Source: Gnetum montanum (Eukaryota; Streptophyta; Gnetopsida; Gnetales; Gnetaceae). From it: a DNA stretch of 64,000 nucleotides. This document shows, in pieces, positions 24,880-36,688 of the stretch; the stretch's first letter is position 1, and the number at the start of each line of letters is the position of its first letter. The stretch is from assembly GCA_015680685.1 (NCBI GenBank), contig MNCI01005810.1, forward strand, positions 484,772 through 548,771, read 5' to 3'. The notes beneath the pieces were generated by a model. That model was not told the origin of the DNA. It made no database searches and saw only the letters and a program-made list of their open reading frames with translations. The position numbers were made by a program, and so were the translations under genes.

Positions 24880-25335
24880 GTTTAAGGTCATGGCAGACCA
24901 TCAAGGTGTAAGAGCCTAGAATTGTTAAAGATATGGGAATTATTGATGTGAAGTGTGAAGTTGTGTAACCGTTGATATGTGAATGCGAAACTGCTAGTTT
25001 AGTGTCATTTCGGACTGCAATATGGCAACATGCAAAACCTTGATATGCAAAGTAATCATAGAAAGAATGAAATAACGATTACCAGTGGTATCAAACTGCC
25101 AGTGCGGGAATGAAGATATGAAACTGCTAGAAGACATGATACCTCCTATGTCGAGGTGTACGAGGTAACTGCTAATTTAGGGGTGTAGTTAGTTTAACGT
25201 CATCACGGACTGCGATCATTATGAGCCAAAATTATTATTTTTGGTTCCTAAGGAGCATAATCATGCTAGGTTTGTTAGTTTAAGGTCTTTTCAGACCTTT
25301 AGTCAAAAGCAAACATTATTATATTAGTTTTCAGG
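24880..25335 (-). repeat. E3 minisatellite array before RT
   Basis: Units such as GCTAGTTTAAGGTCATGGCAGACC recur irregularly (24886, 24993, 25190, 25277), with degenerate copies between. Same unit family as the array after integrase. Confidence 0.7.
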
Positions 25336-25440
25336 AAGGCGAGTAATTGTCCTAAAGCATGCCAAGGTTTAAATGATAATAGTGTCATGATGTCATGGCG
25401 AGCATGCTATGTTGCAAGCCACACTCTACATTAATCAGGG

Positions 25441-25490
25441 AGAGAGAGAGAGGAAGTTTTCCTATTTTTTCACTACTACCATAAATAGGG
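25441..25490 (+). promoter_or_regulatory. Probable promoter of the E3 antisense gene
   Basis: AGAGAGAGAG, then GGAAGTTTTCC, a T-rich stretch and CATAAATAGGG (TATA-like, 25480-25487), 158 bp before the ATG at 25638. E4 has the same order with a perfect TATAAATA 160 bp before its ATG. Confidence 0.6.
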
Positions 25491-25637
25491 ATTGAATTCT
25501 GGTAATTTTGACGTTTTCGCTGTAAGAGCATAGAATCCTCATCGGTGCACTTGGCAATTTCAGAGCACGAGAAATTGTGCTAATCAATTAGTGAGGCAAA
25601 TTTCTAAGGCAAAGGTCGTAAATCTGGAAGTAGGGCC

Positions 25638-28600
25638 ATGGCTTCTAAAACTTAGTTGGTACTTGCAAAGTTCAAGGAGGTGAAGAAGACCCTAAGGCAT
25701 GGGCCACAAGTGCACGTTCTAGCGCAGGAGAGCACACCATTGACTCAGTGAGTTTTCATGTCTCCTTTACCCCTTTATCTTGCACCTTCTACCACTTTCT
25801 GCTCTAATTTTTCATCTCATTCATTTTATCATTTGTATTTTCTACGGTCGTGTCATTTGAGCTTTCGTGTTGCCAAAGCCTCTTTTTCTTTTGGTCATGG
25901 CTATTATGCAAGGGTTTCATCATGGTTGCATGTAAGGTTATTGCCGCCGGCATAGCTATCGCGACTATAGGGCCGAGGTCCTTTAACTTGCTTGACCTTG
26001 GCATGCTGTGACGTAAAATCCTCAGGGGGGTTTTGGTTATGTTTGACGTAGCGCTATAGTGCATGTTTTTTTTCGAGCATGTTGTCAGTTATTTTGCTGC
26101 TACGCTAGGCTACTTGCATGTTCTTGCTACGCTAGGCTTTCACACATTTTTCTATGCTATGATGAACAAAGGATTATGTTATGCTACATTCGTGTTCTGC
26201 TAAGCACTGCTATGTTGCACATGCATTGCATTCAGATTTGATGTCAATATTTGCTGGTTGCATCATGCAGGGTAGGGCTAAGGTCTAGGCTGATCGTCTT
26301 GGACCTTGAAGGGGTCCTGTGTCACGTGGGTAGACCTATAGCCAATGTTCCTTCTCCCCTGATACATGTGAGAGAGTGAGCAGTTTGGTTCAGGGATGGA
26401 GCACGAGACTTCCTGCAATTCCTTCTTAGCCATTTTAGTCTCATGGTTTGGTCCTCCTTAGACAAAGAGGAGGCATCCAACATAATAGAGGCTATACTGC
26501 CGGGGACAAATTGGGGCATCCTGAGATACCTTTCTAACGATGCGACCATCAGCAGGCTGGGAGGAGGGTCTACCCAACACTCCACAGGGTTGAGGCATTT
26601 AGGCCTAGATTTGGGATATGCCAGAATACCAGTGTTATCATCCATACAACACATTGTACCTTGCACACCATGTGGAAACGTACTTTCAAAACCCACAAGG
26701 GACCATCTACTGTGTTGGTGGGTGAGTTTTGTGCATTTTCTTTGTTTGGTTGTGCAACGTCGGCCATACTTGGCCAAGTGCTGATAGTGTGTGCTTATCA
26801 CCAGGTTCTATATTGACGATGATGGGGTTCATGATCAGCCAAGTGAGTTGGCCACATTGCAGCTAGCCCTATGGGAATCTGCTTCATCCAAGAGCTTGCG
26901 AGTAGGCATGATTGCTCATTGTAGAGAGGGATATCCTTCCCACCTACGCATGCTCACCACCTTCTATGATCACTGTAGGGCGAAGGGTTGGCTGGATAAG
27001 GAGTGGAGAGAACCTTTCAAGTAGGTCACACTCGACACAGTCCTGGCAGTTAAACTCCTACTATTCCCCTCACCATATAGGCCTGGTGAGTTAACAGGTG
27101 GGCACCACATGCTCAATGTTTTTCTTTTTCTTGTAGTTTGTTATGCTAAGTAAATTTCATGGTCATTGCTGTAGGAGCAAAGCAACCTCATGAGGTAACA
27201 GTGGTAACTGCCAAGAGGCAAGGGGGAAACATTTACTTCAAATATGGTGAAGTAGCGGTGAGCCAGAGCTGGTTAGAATGAGGGGCTCCTAACCCCTTGC
27301 TCAAGAAAATCCGAATGGCTGGACTCATGGATTTGTTCATGGCTCCAAATATGGGCGTCCCTACTACAGATATGCTTTCCTTGGTTAACTCCTTCTCTCG
27401 GTAGGTGAGCCATTTTCATACGTATGTGCAGAGTGTGTGGGTGATCATTGACATTAATGACTAGCTATTTGCATATTTGTTTGGCATTCTTGTGGATGGT
27501 GCCGATGTGATGTCGAAGGGCAAGCAAGAGTTGACCTTTTAGAAGCAGCGTATCAAGGAGTGGCTGAGGCTCTTCGAGCAAAAGGGGTTCCCTGTGGACC
27601 AGCTTAAGGAAGGTCCTGCTCTGGGGATATACTCAGTCTTTTGTGCCTACATATTTTCCCAATTGCTCACCCAAGGGAAGGTCCTAGGGCTTGAGCAAGG
27701 TTGGGTCATGCAGGAAGTTATGGAGGAGGGGGCCCGTTACAACTGGGCTGAGTTCCTATGTAGTGGTTTACAAGTCGAGATTTTGGGACTCCGTGAGCAA
27801 ATGAAATCCCAATCTAACATACACTATGCTTTCTACATAGGCTGTGAAAAGTGCTTTTCGGAGTTCCTGGTGGTCTAGGAGGATGGATTCTAGTTCGAGC
27901 TAGATCATGACAAGATTCCTAAGCCATGGATTCAACAGGTCCTTTAGAATATGCAAGCCTAGGATCCCCTAAAAATGGTTGGGGATTCATTGTCCGTAAC
28001 GACTAAAGATCTGGCGATTCGTAGTGCTTGCGCCAAGACAACGTAGGGGTGATGCCCCCTACCATAATCAGAAACATGACATAGGGTGAACATCTCATAG
28101 CTGAGACTGTGCGCACGGAGCTACAAAGAAAGAGACCTCCCCCAACTAGGGAAAGCCTTCATGAAGAGGAGGGGCAAAGACTACGATTCAAGTTGCAGCG
28201 AACGCCACCCCCCATTGGTGAGTGCTACATAATATTTATTTTACTTTGCTATTTCCTGCTATTTTATGCTTCGTTAGGCAATGTGTCATAGCATGGCATC
28301 TATTTTGAGTTAACCTATTTCGAATTGATGTATGTATGCCCTTTTGTGGGCAGAAGAAGAAGAAGATGAAGAAGAAGACAACAAGGAAGTGTTGATCCTT
28401 AGGTCAAGGGTGACAAGTAGAGATGTGGGGGCCCTAGCTTTGGAAGAAAGAGCCCTAGTTAGGAATAATGGAGCTCCTATCTCCAGGGTAGGGACTCTTG
28501 TTATTAGGGAGCCTCTTCCTAACCAAGAGGTACCTTCCCAAAATAAAAAAGGTGCTACTCACCTAAAAGGAAAAGCACCAGCACATGAGGTAGGGGCTTT

Positions 28601-30045
28601 CATGGACTTGGCCATGCCTTCTACCGAGCCTACCACAATTATCTTGCATTGGCAGGAAGAAAGATGGCAGCCGAATGCTAGTGAGTTAGGCTTTGTTTGT
28701 GCCTTACCATAGTCCATTTTTTCCATTGTTGACATGCTTAGTCATGTAACAGGTGCTACTGATGATGTCTTATGACTTCCTCTGCCTCATACGGAGTCAT
28801 GGGCTGAAGTCCCAACAAGTTTGCATTTGTTCAGGGACTTGTCGATGACATGATCAAACGCCTACAGTAGATGGACCCTTGTGCGGGTAAGTATGAGTGT
28901 TAACTATCCTTTTGTTGCTACGTTGAAATTTTCAAGTTTGTTGATCATGTTATGCTAACGTGATTACTACACTTTCTATGCTAAATAGCCTCTTGGCTTA
29001 ACTGGGACCCGACACGACCTATGGAGGTTGGTGCAGTATCTCATCATACATTTGACGACCTATGGAACCCGGCATGACCGAAGTGTCTCATCGTACATTT
29101 GACGAGGCTTACAAATGTGTCTTACACTCAGTGCGCTCTCTATGGGAGTGTAGATGCACCAATGAGTAGTTGTGGAAATGGGTCCAAAGGACCGATCAAA
29201 GAGAGGCCAAACTGATCATCAAGGTGGAGAACCTTAGGTCAAGGATCAATTTCCTCTTAAACTGTAACCCTGACCCTATTGATTTGCAAAGGGTTGTGGA
29301 TGACTATGCTAGGTTTTGGACTATCATTCATCAAAATGTAGATTCCACCCATGAAATAATCAAACAGCAAATGCAGATGGACTTATTAGCCCAGAAGTGC
29401 TAGGATATGAAAGACATCAATGCTAAGGTCTTCGAATGGGGGAAAGCCCAGAGGGATCACAAACATACATACAAGCTAGAAAATAAAACCCATCGAAGGT
29501 TGTATAAAGACGCTACTGTGGAGGAATTCTCGTACGAGACATTCATGAAGGCCATCGGTGCTTTTGAGGCCTATGCCAAGTTTAAAGAGCAGCTGAAGGT
29601 CCTGGAGTCTCTTGACTTGAGGGTGAACCTTTCTACAGGAGAGACCGCAACCACCTCCCTTTCCCGGGAACCTCTAAAGTGGACAACCTTGGAAAGGCAG
29701 AAAGTTGCCGCTACGAATGCTGAGCCTAGTGACAGGTGTTGGATGGATATTTTGATAGAGGAGATTGGGCATTACCTTAGGCTCGGTCTAGACTAGATAC
29801 CTCTTGAGACTGATGCAAGCTCTCCTCAGGTTAATCACTTTAATGTTGTGCTATAGCTAGCATTTAACACATTTTTTGCCCTAGCTAACTACTCTATTCT
29901 TGGGATCTAGGCTCTCAATGAAGGTGTGAGGCCCATGGAGGGAGGAAATGAAGAGTCAGTAAAGGGCAACATAGGAGTAGGCGATGCACAAGTAGGCAAA
30001 GTGCAGGAAAATGACAAAGGTGATGCGAACGGAGATAACCCATGA
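25638..30045 (+). pseudogene. E3 antisense gene: HAD/FCP1-like and transposon-associated multi-exon gene
   Basis: Exons inferred from GT-AG borders and comparison with E1, E2 and E4: 1, 25638-25747; 2, 26271-26721 (donor GTGAGT); 3, 26805-27085; 4, 27175-28217; 5, 28354-28680 (starts with a Glu/Asp run); 6, 28753-28886 (GTAAGT); 7, 28989-29829 (coiled coil, RSRINFLLN...QQMQMDLLAQKC); 8, 29911-30045 (ends NGDNP, stop). Total about 3.3 kb, or 1100 codons. Exons 2-3 resemble a plant FCP1/NIF-type HAD phosphatase. Exon 4 has LMDLFMAPN...VNSFSR and QSVWVIIDIND, a pattern like plant transposon-associated proteins. Exons 5 and 8 are acidic. A few stops and one frameshift (about 26625) show this copy is decayed. 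The function is unknown. Confidence 0.72.
26271..27085 (+). other. HAD/FCP1-like domain of the E3 antisense gene (exons 2-3)
   Basis: Motif I is LIVLDLEGVLCHV (26290 onward): hydrophobic strand, nucleophile Asp, then Gly-Val-Leu, as in plant DLNGVL-type FCP1-like proteins. Then WFRDGARDFLQFLLSHF (about 26385-26435), the usual RPG..EFL...F helix, followed by VWSS (motif II). After a frameshift comes YNTLYLAHHVETYFQNPQGT (26645-26705), matching the family's NTLLIDDSPYKA...NPP.T region, but with the motif IV Asp-Asp replaced by Ala-His. Exon 3 (FYIDDDGVHD, then a helix) matches the family's C-terminal part. Recognition is by eye from motif order; a profile search is needed. Confidence 0.55.
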
Positions 30046-30194
30046 CAACATGGGACTCCTCTCTCTTTTTTTTCTTATTAAAAATTTTGAGCATTTTACG
30101 AACACTACCAATGAGTGAAAATTTTGAATGAAATGGAAAGATTTGGAAAGGAGACTAGTTTTATATCAACTCATGTGTTATGTAAAGTTTTCAT

Positions 30195-30270
30195 GCTCCC
30201 GTATACTAGTTTTAGGTCATTTTAGGCCATTGCTAGTTTTGGGCCATTTTGGGCTGTTAGCGTAACATGC
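30195..30270 (-). repeat. E3 short array after protease
   Basis: Units CTAGTTTTAGGTCATTTTAGGCC and CTAGTTTTGGGCCATTTTGGGC. Reverse-strand relatives of the E1 6370-6610 and E2 37940-38185 arrays. Confidence 0.7.
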
Positions 30271-30419
30271 TGAAAGGATGGCACATTGATGAGACAAGGG
30301 AACGGTGAATATGCAAAGATAGCAACTAGGTGAGAGGTCATAAGGCCACTACGCTATGCGTAGCTATCTCTTGACCTTTCATGGGTTGATTAGAACATAG
30401 GGTCAAAATGTTTCGCCAA

Positions 30420-31240
30420 AGCCCCTATCCATATCACTGTCCTTTGCTTGGAAGGGAAACTCATTCCATGCATTTTTGATTTTTGAGGGTTAGCTCATTG
30501 GACCAATCCCTTTGTTATATGATTAATGCATGCATGAACAGGTACTTCTTCTTTAGAGGTTGTAACTTCTGAACCCTGTTCCATACCTACATTGCTAATT
30601 GCTTGCATTACTACCTCATTGCCATGGATTATCACCTCCTTACCTGTGTATGGTAAGTGGATTTCCTAGTGTATAGGTGAGGAGAGAATCCTAAGTTATG
30701 CTAACCACGATCTTCCCAAGATCAGGTTAAATCTGAGCATCTCTTTGACCACGACGAATGTTGCATCTATGGGGAACTAGTCCCCTACTACAAAGTTTAC
30801 GTGAACTGTGCCCTTCACCAGGATGCATGCCTCGTTGAAGGACCGTAGACACGACATTGCCGTTGGTTTGATCTGGTCGACCAATCCCAACTTATCTATA
30901 ATAGGGAAGGAAATGACATTTGTGAAAGCCCCATCATCGACATGTACCCTTTAGATCCAGTGTTGGCTGACTTGAATTGTGATGAAGAGGGACACCATAG
31001 TCACTTGACCCCCTTCGGGATCTTCCTTAATGGCATCACTACTGAAAGCTAATTGAGGTACTACACACTCCATGGGTATAGAGGGTAGTATGACCGAGTG
31101 GATCGCTTTTTCTTTTGCTGGCATGTTTTCGTCAACCGAAATCTTCGTTAACATGCAAACTAGAGCCTCACGGTGAGATATAGATGTCATGACCAGGTTG
31201 TACAAGCTTAACATAGCATTTTTCTACTTTAGGACTTGCC
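30420..31240 (-). pseudogene. pro: E3 aspartic protease, degenerate
   Basis: Right to left: LSLYNLVMTSISHREALVCM (31213 onward), the active site VHVDDGAFTNVIS (about 30945-30905), then KLGLVDQIKP, FNLILGRSWLA (about 30700) and HLPYTGKEVIIHG (about 30640). The catalytic Asp is followed by Asp-Gly instead of the usual Ser/Thr-Gly. Stops lie at the 3' end and around 30955. It is followed toward 30045 by the short array and the antisense gene's last exon. Confidence 0.8.
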
Positions 31241-32155
31241 CGACCTGGGTGAGGGAACCCAAGAAGTCTTGGCCATCTGCATGTTTGACACCTTCCTCCT
31301 CCTCGATTCATCCTAGAAGATGAATCTCTCTACGAGAGATGACCTCAGACCTAGGTTCAGATCTTTGTCAACAAGGTGACATAGGCTTTGTAATCATGTC
31401 AACCTTCATCTTTGGTGATAAAGGTGTAAATATAAGGGGCGAAGGTGTAGGCTTGAAGATACTTTTGGCAGTATTCCTCTTCAATCCCTTGTCCACCAAG
31501 TAGGCTTCTCACCTGATGCGGCGAGGAGGTTGTTTAATGTTGGCGTATGGGATGGGGGCTGTCGAAGATGTTGGTCCCTTGATGATGAATGGAGCTAGAG
31601 GTGGCGACTGGCGGGGTTGCATGGCCTCACCAACAGGCGGTGCAGAAGTAGATGCCCATGGTGTGACTTTCAAGATGAAGGACAGCTGCAAACTTGGACC
31701 AACCATTGGTGTTATTGATGCACGATGCTAAGGCACATGAATCACAAACGGTTGGAAGGGTGGCCTGGGATCATTATCAATACCGATGGTGTTAATTATG
31801 TAACTAGAATTATTTGCATTTAGGGGGTTTATTTAAACATACATAGATTGATTTTTAGGGTGTACTGGGTTACTTTCATCTAGCACCAGCTTTCCTAGAT
31901 CGATTAATCTTTGGATGTCATCCTGCAACGATAGACAATAATCTGTGGTGTGACCACATAGTTGGTGGTAGTCACAAAATCTATCTAGCCTGAAACCCCT
32001 AGGAACTGGAGGCTCATTGGGCAGGGCCAAAGAGGGATTCCTAAGGAGCTCGCAGTAGCATCAATGTCTCATGTTTGCTTCGTCTGACATCTTCTTATGT
32101 TGGATGTATCCCACTTCCAACAGTTGCTTCAAGAGTTCTGAAGGTTTGAGAGGCA
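31241..32155 (-). pseudogene. gag: E3 gag C-terminus and Pro-rich linker (left half after E2 insertion)
   Basis: 32155-31830 encodes the end of Gag with a zinc knuckle of the form C-x2-H-x4-H-x4-C (RFCDYHQLCGHTTDYCLSL). 31830-31241 encodes a Pro-rich linker (FQPFVIHVP, SPPLAPFIIKG). The right boundary is the GTGGG target duplication of E2; the rest of gag continues at 49892, in the same frame at the junction. Confidence 0.8.
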
Positions 32156-32160
32156 GTGGG
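32156..32160. other. Target-site duplication of E2 (left)
   Basis: GTGGG, repeated at 49887-49891. Confidence 0.9.
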
Positions 32161-33308
32161 TGAAACACCACAAAAATTTTGAGCTTAGTACTTGTCCAAC
32201 ACCAAGCAAGACAGACGACCACAGCTACATCTAGTGTCGCACTTGGCGACTTCGGAGATCCGATGCTTAATTTTCACTAAGTATGCAGTCCTAGCGTATA
32301 CGCCCAAGTGTACATTCCCAGCATATATGCTAAAAATCTCAGCGTATACGCCCAGCATGTATGCTCAAGTTCACAGCGTATACACCTCACATGTATGCCC
32401 AGTAGGTACAATAGATGCATATGCCCAGCAATAAGATCCCCAGAGACAGCATGGAAACAACACTACAGAACAAGACTTGGCACAAGGTAGCAAACATTAG
32501 CGTATACGTCCCAGCGTATACACCCAGCACATCAGCGTGTACGCCCCAACGTATACGCGTAGCACCTCCAGCGTATACGCCACAGCGTATACGCCCATAG
32601 TCTACGCTCGTTGCAAACAGCGTATACGCCCAGCAAATGTAACATATTATACACTTGTAAATTTTACGCTCTTGCACCCGGTCAACGCGCCACGTGTCTC
32701 CCAACCCGAGTCCGTCATCAAAACCCTGTATAAAAGCTCAATTTTTGCACTAAATCAAGGTCGGTTGGCAAAATTCCCAGAGCACACCAGAGACCAAAGA
32801 CGCTACGAACCAAAGCACAAAACCTTTTACACTACTAAGCATATAGCCTCTACGCTGTGCTTACAGTGTGAAGCACCCACAATCATCCCTGCATCCACCA
32901 GGGCTTTTCGTCCGCCTTGTGTTCCAGTCACAACTACGTTAGACCGGTGCATTGTACTTTCATTCTGTAATGCCATTTTTACATTTTCTTCCCAAAATAA
33001 TTTACAGTTTCCATTAATTGTTGCATGTATTCTGTTTTTGCTCGTTTACATTACGCTTTATTTGCATTGGTTACACTATTTACGCTCTGATTTACGCCCG
33101 CTACGTCATTTACGTATAACCCAGCGTATAGCACTTCGATGTACATTTGGGGAAATCCTTGTCTGATCCACGTGAGGACCACCCAAGGTGCTCTACCTTC
33201 ATTCATTCCAGCTCACCCTTAGGTGAAGGTAGGGTCTTCTGTGCGCGTCCTGCGATCCCATGGTCTCTGTTTCCTTCTAGCCGGAGATCGACGATTTCGG
33301 ATAGTACT
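32161..33308 (+). repeat. E2 5' LTR (1148 bp)
   Basis: Starts TGAAACACCACAAAAATTTT and ends AGTACT, where the family ending is TACA. TATAAAA at 32729-32735. U3 (32290-32640) holds more than ten copies of the short palindromic word GCGTATACGC or its decayed forms. The U5 block GGAAATCCTTGTCTGATCCACG lies near 33150. It pairs with 48725-49886. Confidence 0.95.
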
Positions 33309-33313
33309 GAAAT

Positions 33314-33332
33314 TGGCGCTAGAAGGGGGGCC
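33314..33332 (+). promoter_or_regulatory. Primer-binding site of E2
   Basis: TGGCGCTAGAAGGGGGGCC, 5 bp (GAAAT) after the LTR end; same site as in E1, E3 and E6. Confidence 0.85.
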
Positions 33333-33797
33333 TCTACCTAAACCTGACCTGCACGCTTCCCAGCGTTTACGTTGTTCAGTTTAAAACCAAGCCTGCAAAC
33401 TATCCAGCATCTACGCTGCTTAGCATCTACGCTATTCAGTTCAAACCCTTCCATCTATAAGTCTACCAGCGTTCACGCTATTTGCCACATGAGGGCTCTG
33501 TAAGATCCCCAGTGTCTACACTGCTCTCTTTACACTACAAATTTGTTTAAGCTACTATTCATTTATACCACACTGTATGCTGTAAAACCTGTTTACACTA
33601 CACATTGACACTGTATACGCTGCTCAGCGTATACGCTGCACTCCTTACGTTGTAGACTTTTCTACGCTGACCTTATATGCTCCATCCCTATATGCTGTCT
33701 ACGCTATCGTTATACGCTGGATGTTGAAGCGTATACGCTACACGTTACCACGTAAGTTTATGCTGTACTAAGTACACTAATTTCACATCCCTATACC
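33333..33797 (+). other. E2 leader
   Basis: Untranslated. It contains repeated words such as CAGCGTTTACGCTG and CTGTATACGCTGCTCAGCGT (33360-33760), relatives of the U3 palindromes. No E3-type tandem array is seen here. Confidence 0.6.
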
Positions 33798-36082
33798 ATG
33801 TCATACCCTCAACAGATCATCATGAACCCCACAAACACCACTGCTACAGCCGCTCAAGTCACCGACATGGTAGGCACCATGGCTGCCCAACAGCCTGTCA
33901 TTCCACAGCCGACAGTACAACCCACAGTGGGGCCCTGTTGGTCCGTAAGGTTGCAAGGGAGGAATCCAACCTCTAACATTATAACCCAGGACCAGTACAA
34001 CTTTATATGTGTGAAGATACAAGCTGGTCTAGCAGTAGATCGAGCCAAAATAGAGGTGAAGAGGCAGTACGAACTCTTCTACAGGGGGGACGCGAGTTCA
34101 TCCCTTCCTCGTACGATATAATCCCTATTCCAGAATAGTACTCAGAGCTCATCACATGACTGCTCCTACAAAGGAGCCAATCACTGGATCAGCCTGTAGT
34201 AGATCTCCAACCGGAAGAGGAGGACGAGTTCGTTGCCCAATCCGAACACGAAGACTCCTATCACACCCTTAGTCCACAAACCCATATCAACCCCATGTTT
34301 CATCCAGGAACAGGGGAAGTCATGCCCCCCCAACCCCTCAGGTTCACTCAGGTACAAGCACCTCCACCAGAAACATCTGCACTGGTTCATGTTCCTCTGG
34401 TAACTGACCCGCAATTCAGCACACTCCGTCTCGCTATCATCCCCGCTGCAACAGTAGGCTCATCCTCGCAAGCACCACCCCCACACAATAACATGGGAGC
34501 AACCTTCTTGCCTTGAGTGATAGGGATGTCACATGTGATACCAACCTCCACGTCTGCCCACTACATCCCCCACATCCAAACGCACGAGGCCCCTTCCACC
34601 GCTGTGACCCAACAGGGGGTTCCTACACAAAACGTGATCATGTAATGGGCGGCGATGGGTGTGCCATCACATCAACCCTCTTACCACCACGTGCCACCTC
34701 ACACAATTCCACCAACCAACATTCCCCAAGTACAGCTGCAACCACAGCAACAACAACCTCTCACCTACAATGTGTCGTCCCTGGTGCCACCCACTATAAA
34801 TGTGCCACAAGAACAACCACCGACCGCATAGCTTTTAGCCTTTCAACCTCCCATCCAATAGTCTAACCTGTACAATGTGCCACACCCCCAAGTTTCCATA
34901 TCACCTAGTGCCCAAAACTGGGTAGATGCCAAAAAATTAATGCAAGAATTAACTAACGAGGTAAAGTGCCTCAAAACGGCTGCTGACGGAGAGCTGATGG
35001 TAGTGGACTTCTACCAGAATGACCCCATCAGCCCTTCTGTCCCACCTCTGACCTTGCCCAAAGGCATATCATTGCCAACACTAACTAACTATAATGGGGA
35101 GCTGGACCCCAATGTACATCTTATAACATTTAGGTTAGAATTCGCATTGCTCTAGGCATGGCCCCATGCCATTTTGTGAGTGTTCCCTATGTCTCTCGCA
35201 AGGAGAGCACTCGATTGGTACCGGGCCTTGCCAAGGAATTCTATATTTTTGTTGGATGAGTTGTTACATTAGTTCATGACCAGGTTTAAATATAACTTCA
35301 AACCTGAAGTGACATTGGATAGCCTCATACAAGTTAAACAAGCACCGCTTGAACCTATACAAAAATTCATTCAGAGGTGGAGTGCCGCTCTCAATGAGCT
35401 ACATGATCCAATCCCCCAGACGTACATACTCACAATTCTAAAGGGGGTCCTTAATAACTTCTTCAAATCTAAATTGTACTATCTTAATGCATGTAATCTT
35501 AACCAAGCCTTTGTACAAATCAAAAATATAGAAGAGGCGGCTCAAAATAGCCATGACCCTGCATACTTAGCCTTCAAAAATCAACATAGTAAAAAGGATA
35601 AAGAGAAGGCTAAAGCAACCATAGCGGCAATAGTGGAAATGCAACAACCAAACAAACCGCCAGTAGCCCCTACTAACTATACTAGACCTACTCCCGCAAC
35701 TGCACCAGAATCATCATCATCGCAGAACCCAACACAAAACTGTACGAGAAATTTTGAGAGGAAAGAACCTTCTCAATATACGTCGTTTCCTATGAAGCCA
35801 TCCCAGCTATTCGATCAGCTACTGAAAGCCAGATTAATGAAACATAAACAGTTATTCCCCATGGCCATCCAGAGACACGATCGGTTCTGTCAACGCGTCC
35901 AGAACCCAAGCCTAGCAACGCCGGATGAGCCTCCAGTGCCCAAAGGTTTTAGAATGGATCGCTTCTGCGACTATGACCAACACAACGGGCACGACATGGA
36001 TTACTGTTTCATCCTGAAGCAAGACATACAGAAAATGATTGATGAAGTCCAAATCACCTTTGATGAGGCCAACCCAGTCTAA
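33798..36082 (+). pseudogene. gag: E2 gag, with a few stops
   Basis: Start at 33798 (MSYPQQIIMNPTN) or the internal ATG 33822. An N-terminal domain is open to 34121. The next part (34122-34876) changes frame and is Pro/Gln-rich. The capsid core begins near 34890 (NWVDAKKLMQELTNEVK) and includes TLPKGISLPTLTNYNGELDP, a stop near 35155, ALDWYRALP (35208 onward) and FKYNFKPEVTLDSL (35283 onward). From 35276 to 36082 it is open. Nucleocapsid motif: FCDYDQHNGHDMDYC, i.e. C-x2-D-x4-H-x4-C, with the first His of the E3 version changed to Asp. Gag assembles the particle. Confidence 0.85.
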
Positions 36083-36688
36083 CCACAGAACCAGGCTATG
36101 GGGGTGTATAAAGACCCTCTGAACACCAAAGAGGTGTCGTACGTTATCAACACAATCTACTTTGATGATGAACCTGAGACACCCAACATTAACACCGTCT
36201 ACCCTTAATATAAACAAAAAACACCTAACAAGCCGTTCGTAGTCCATGTTCCCCCCACTCCATCCCCATCCATGCCTCAACCATCATCCTTCCTGCAAAA
36301 ATCATATGTAGTGTGCGTACCTCCCGCTGTCTCTACCCTAAATTTATCAACCCCTCATACTCGGCCTACCCCTTTCATAGTCCGAGTGCCGCCCACAGTT
36401 GCAACAGTGAAGGTTGAACCTCAACCTAGACAAACCCCATACGCTGTTAGCACATCCACAAGTCCTAATGTTTATCAAGCCTCCACCTCACATACGCAAG
36501 GTAAACCTAGTCCTTACGTCATTAGGGTGTCCAGCAAATCTTCTGCCTGACCACATCTGACTATCCAACCACAATCTCACTCGGCTCCATATGTGGTATG
36601 AATCCCAAGGCAACCCGAAGCTCCAAGACTAGCTCCACCTCCACGCCACACACGAGAACGCTTAGCGGATAAGCTTACGCATGAACGC
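36083..36688 (+). pseudogene. E2 Pro-rich linker with repeats
   Basis: Between gag and protease. A repeat with the form (K/T)P-(F/Y)-V-V-x-V-P-P occurs at about 36232, 36305, 36370, 36432, 36511 and 36582, spaced roughly 65-80 bp apart. E1 (4686-4900) and E3 (31830-31500) have relatives. The end of the linker has the charged segment HTRERLADKLTHERLEKEHH. Stops at 36082 and 36550. Confidence 0.65.

Noticed and set aside
26322-26801. 159-codon - strand frame opposite exon 2 of the E3 antisense gene
   Set aside because: The matching E2 and E4 regions are conserved in the HAD-like frame, not in this one.
32537-33166. 209-codon open frame on the + strand in the E2 5' LTR
   Set aside because: It covers TATA and U5 of the LTR and is not open in the partner 3' LTR, so it is probably chance.
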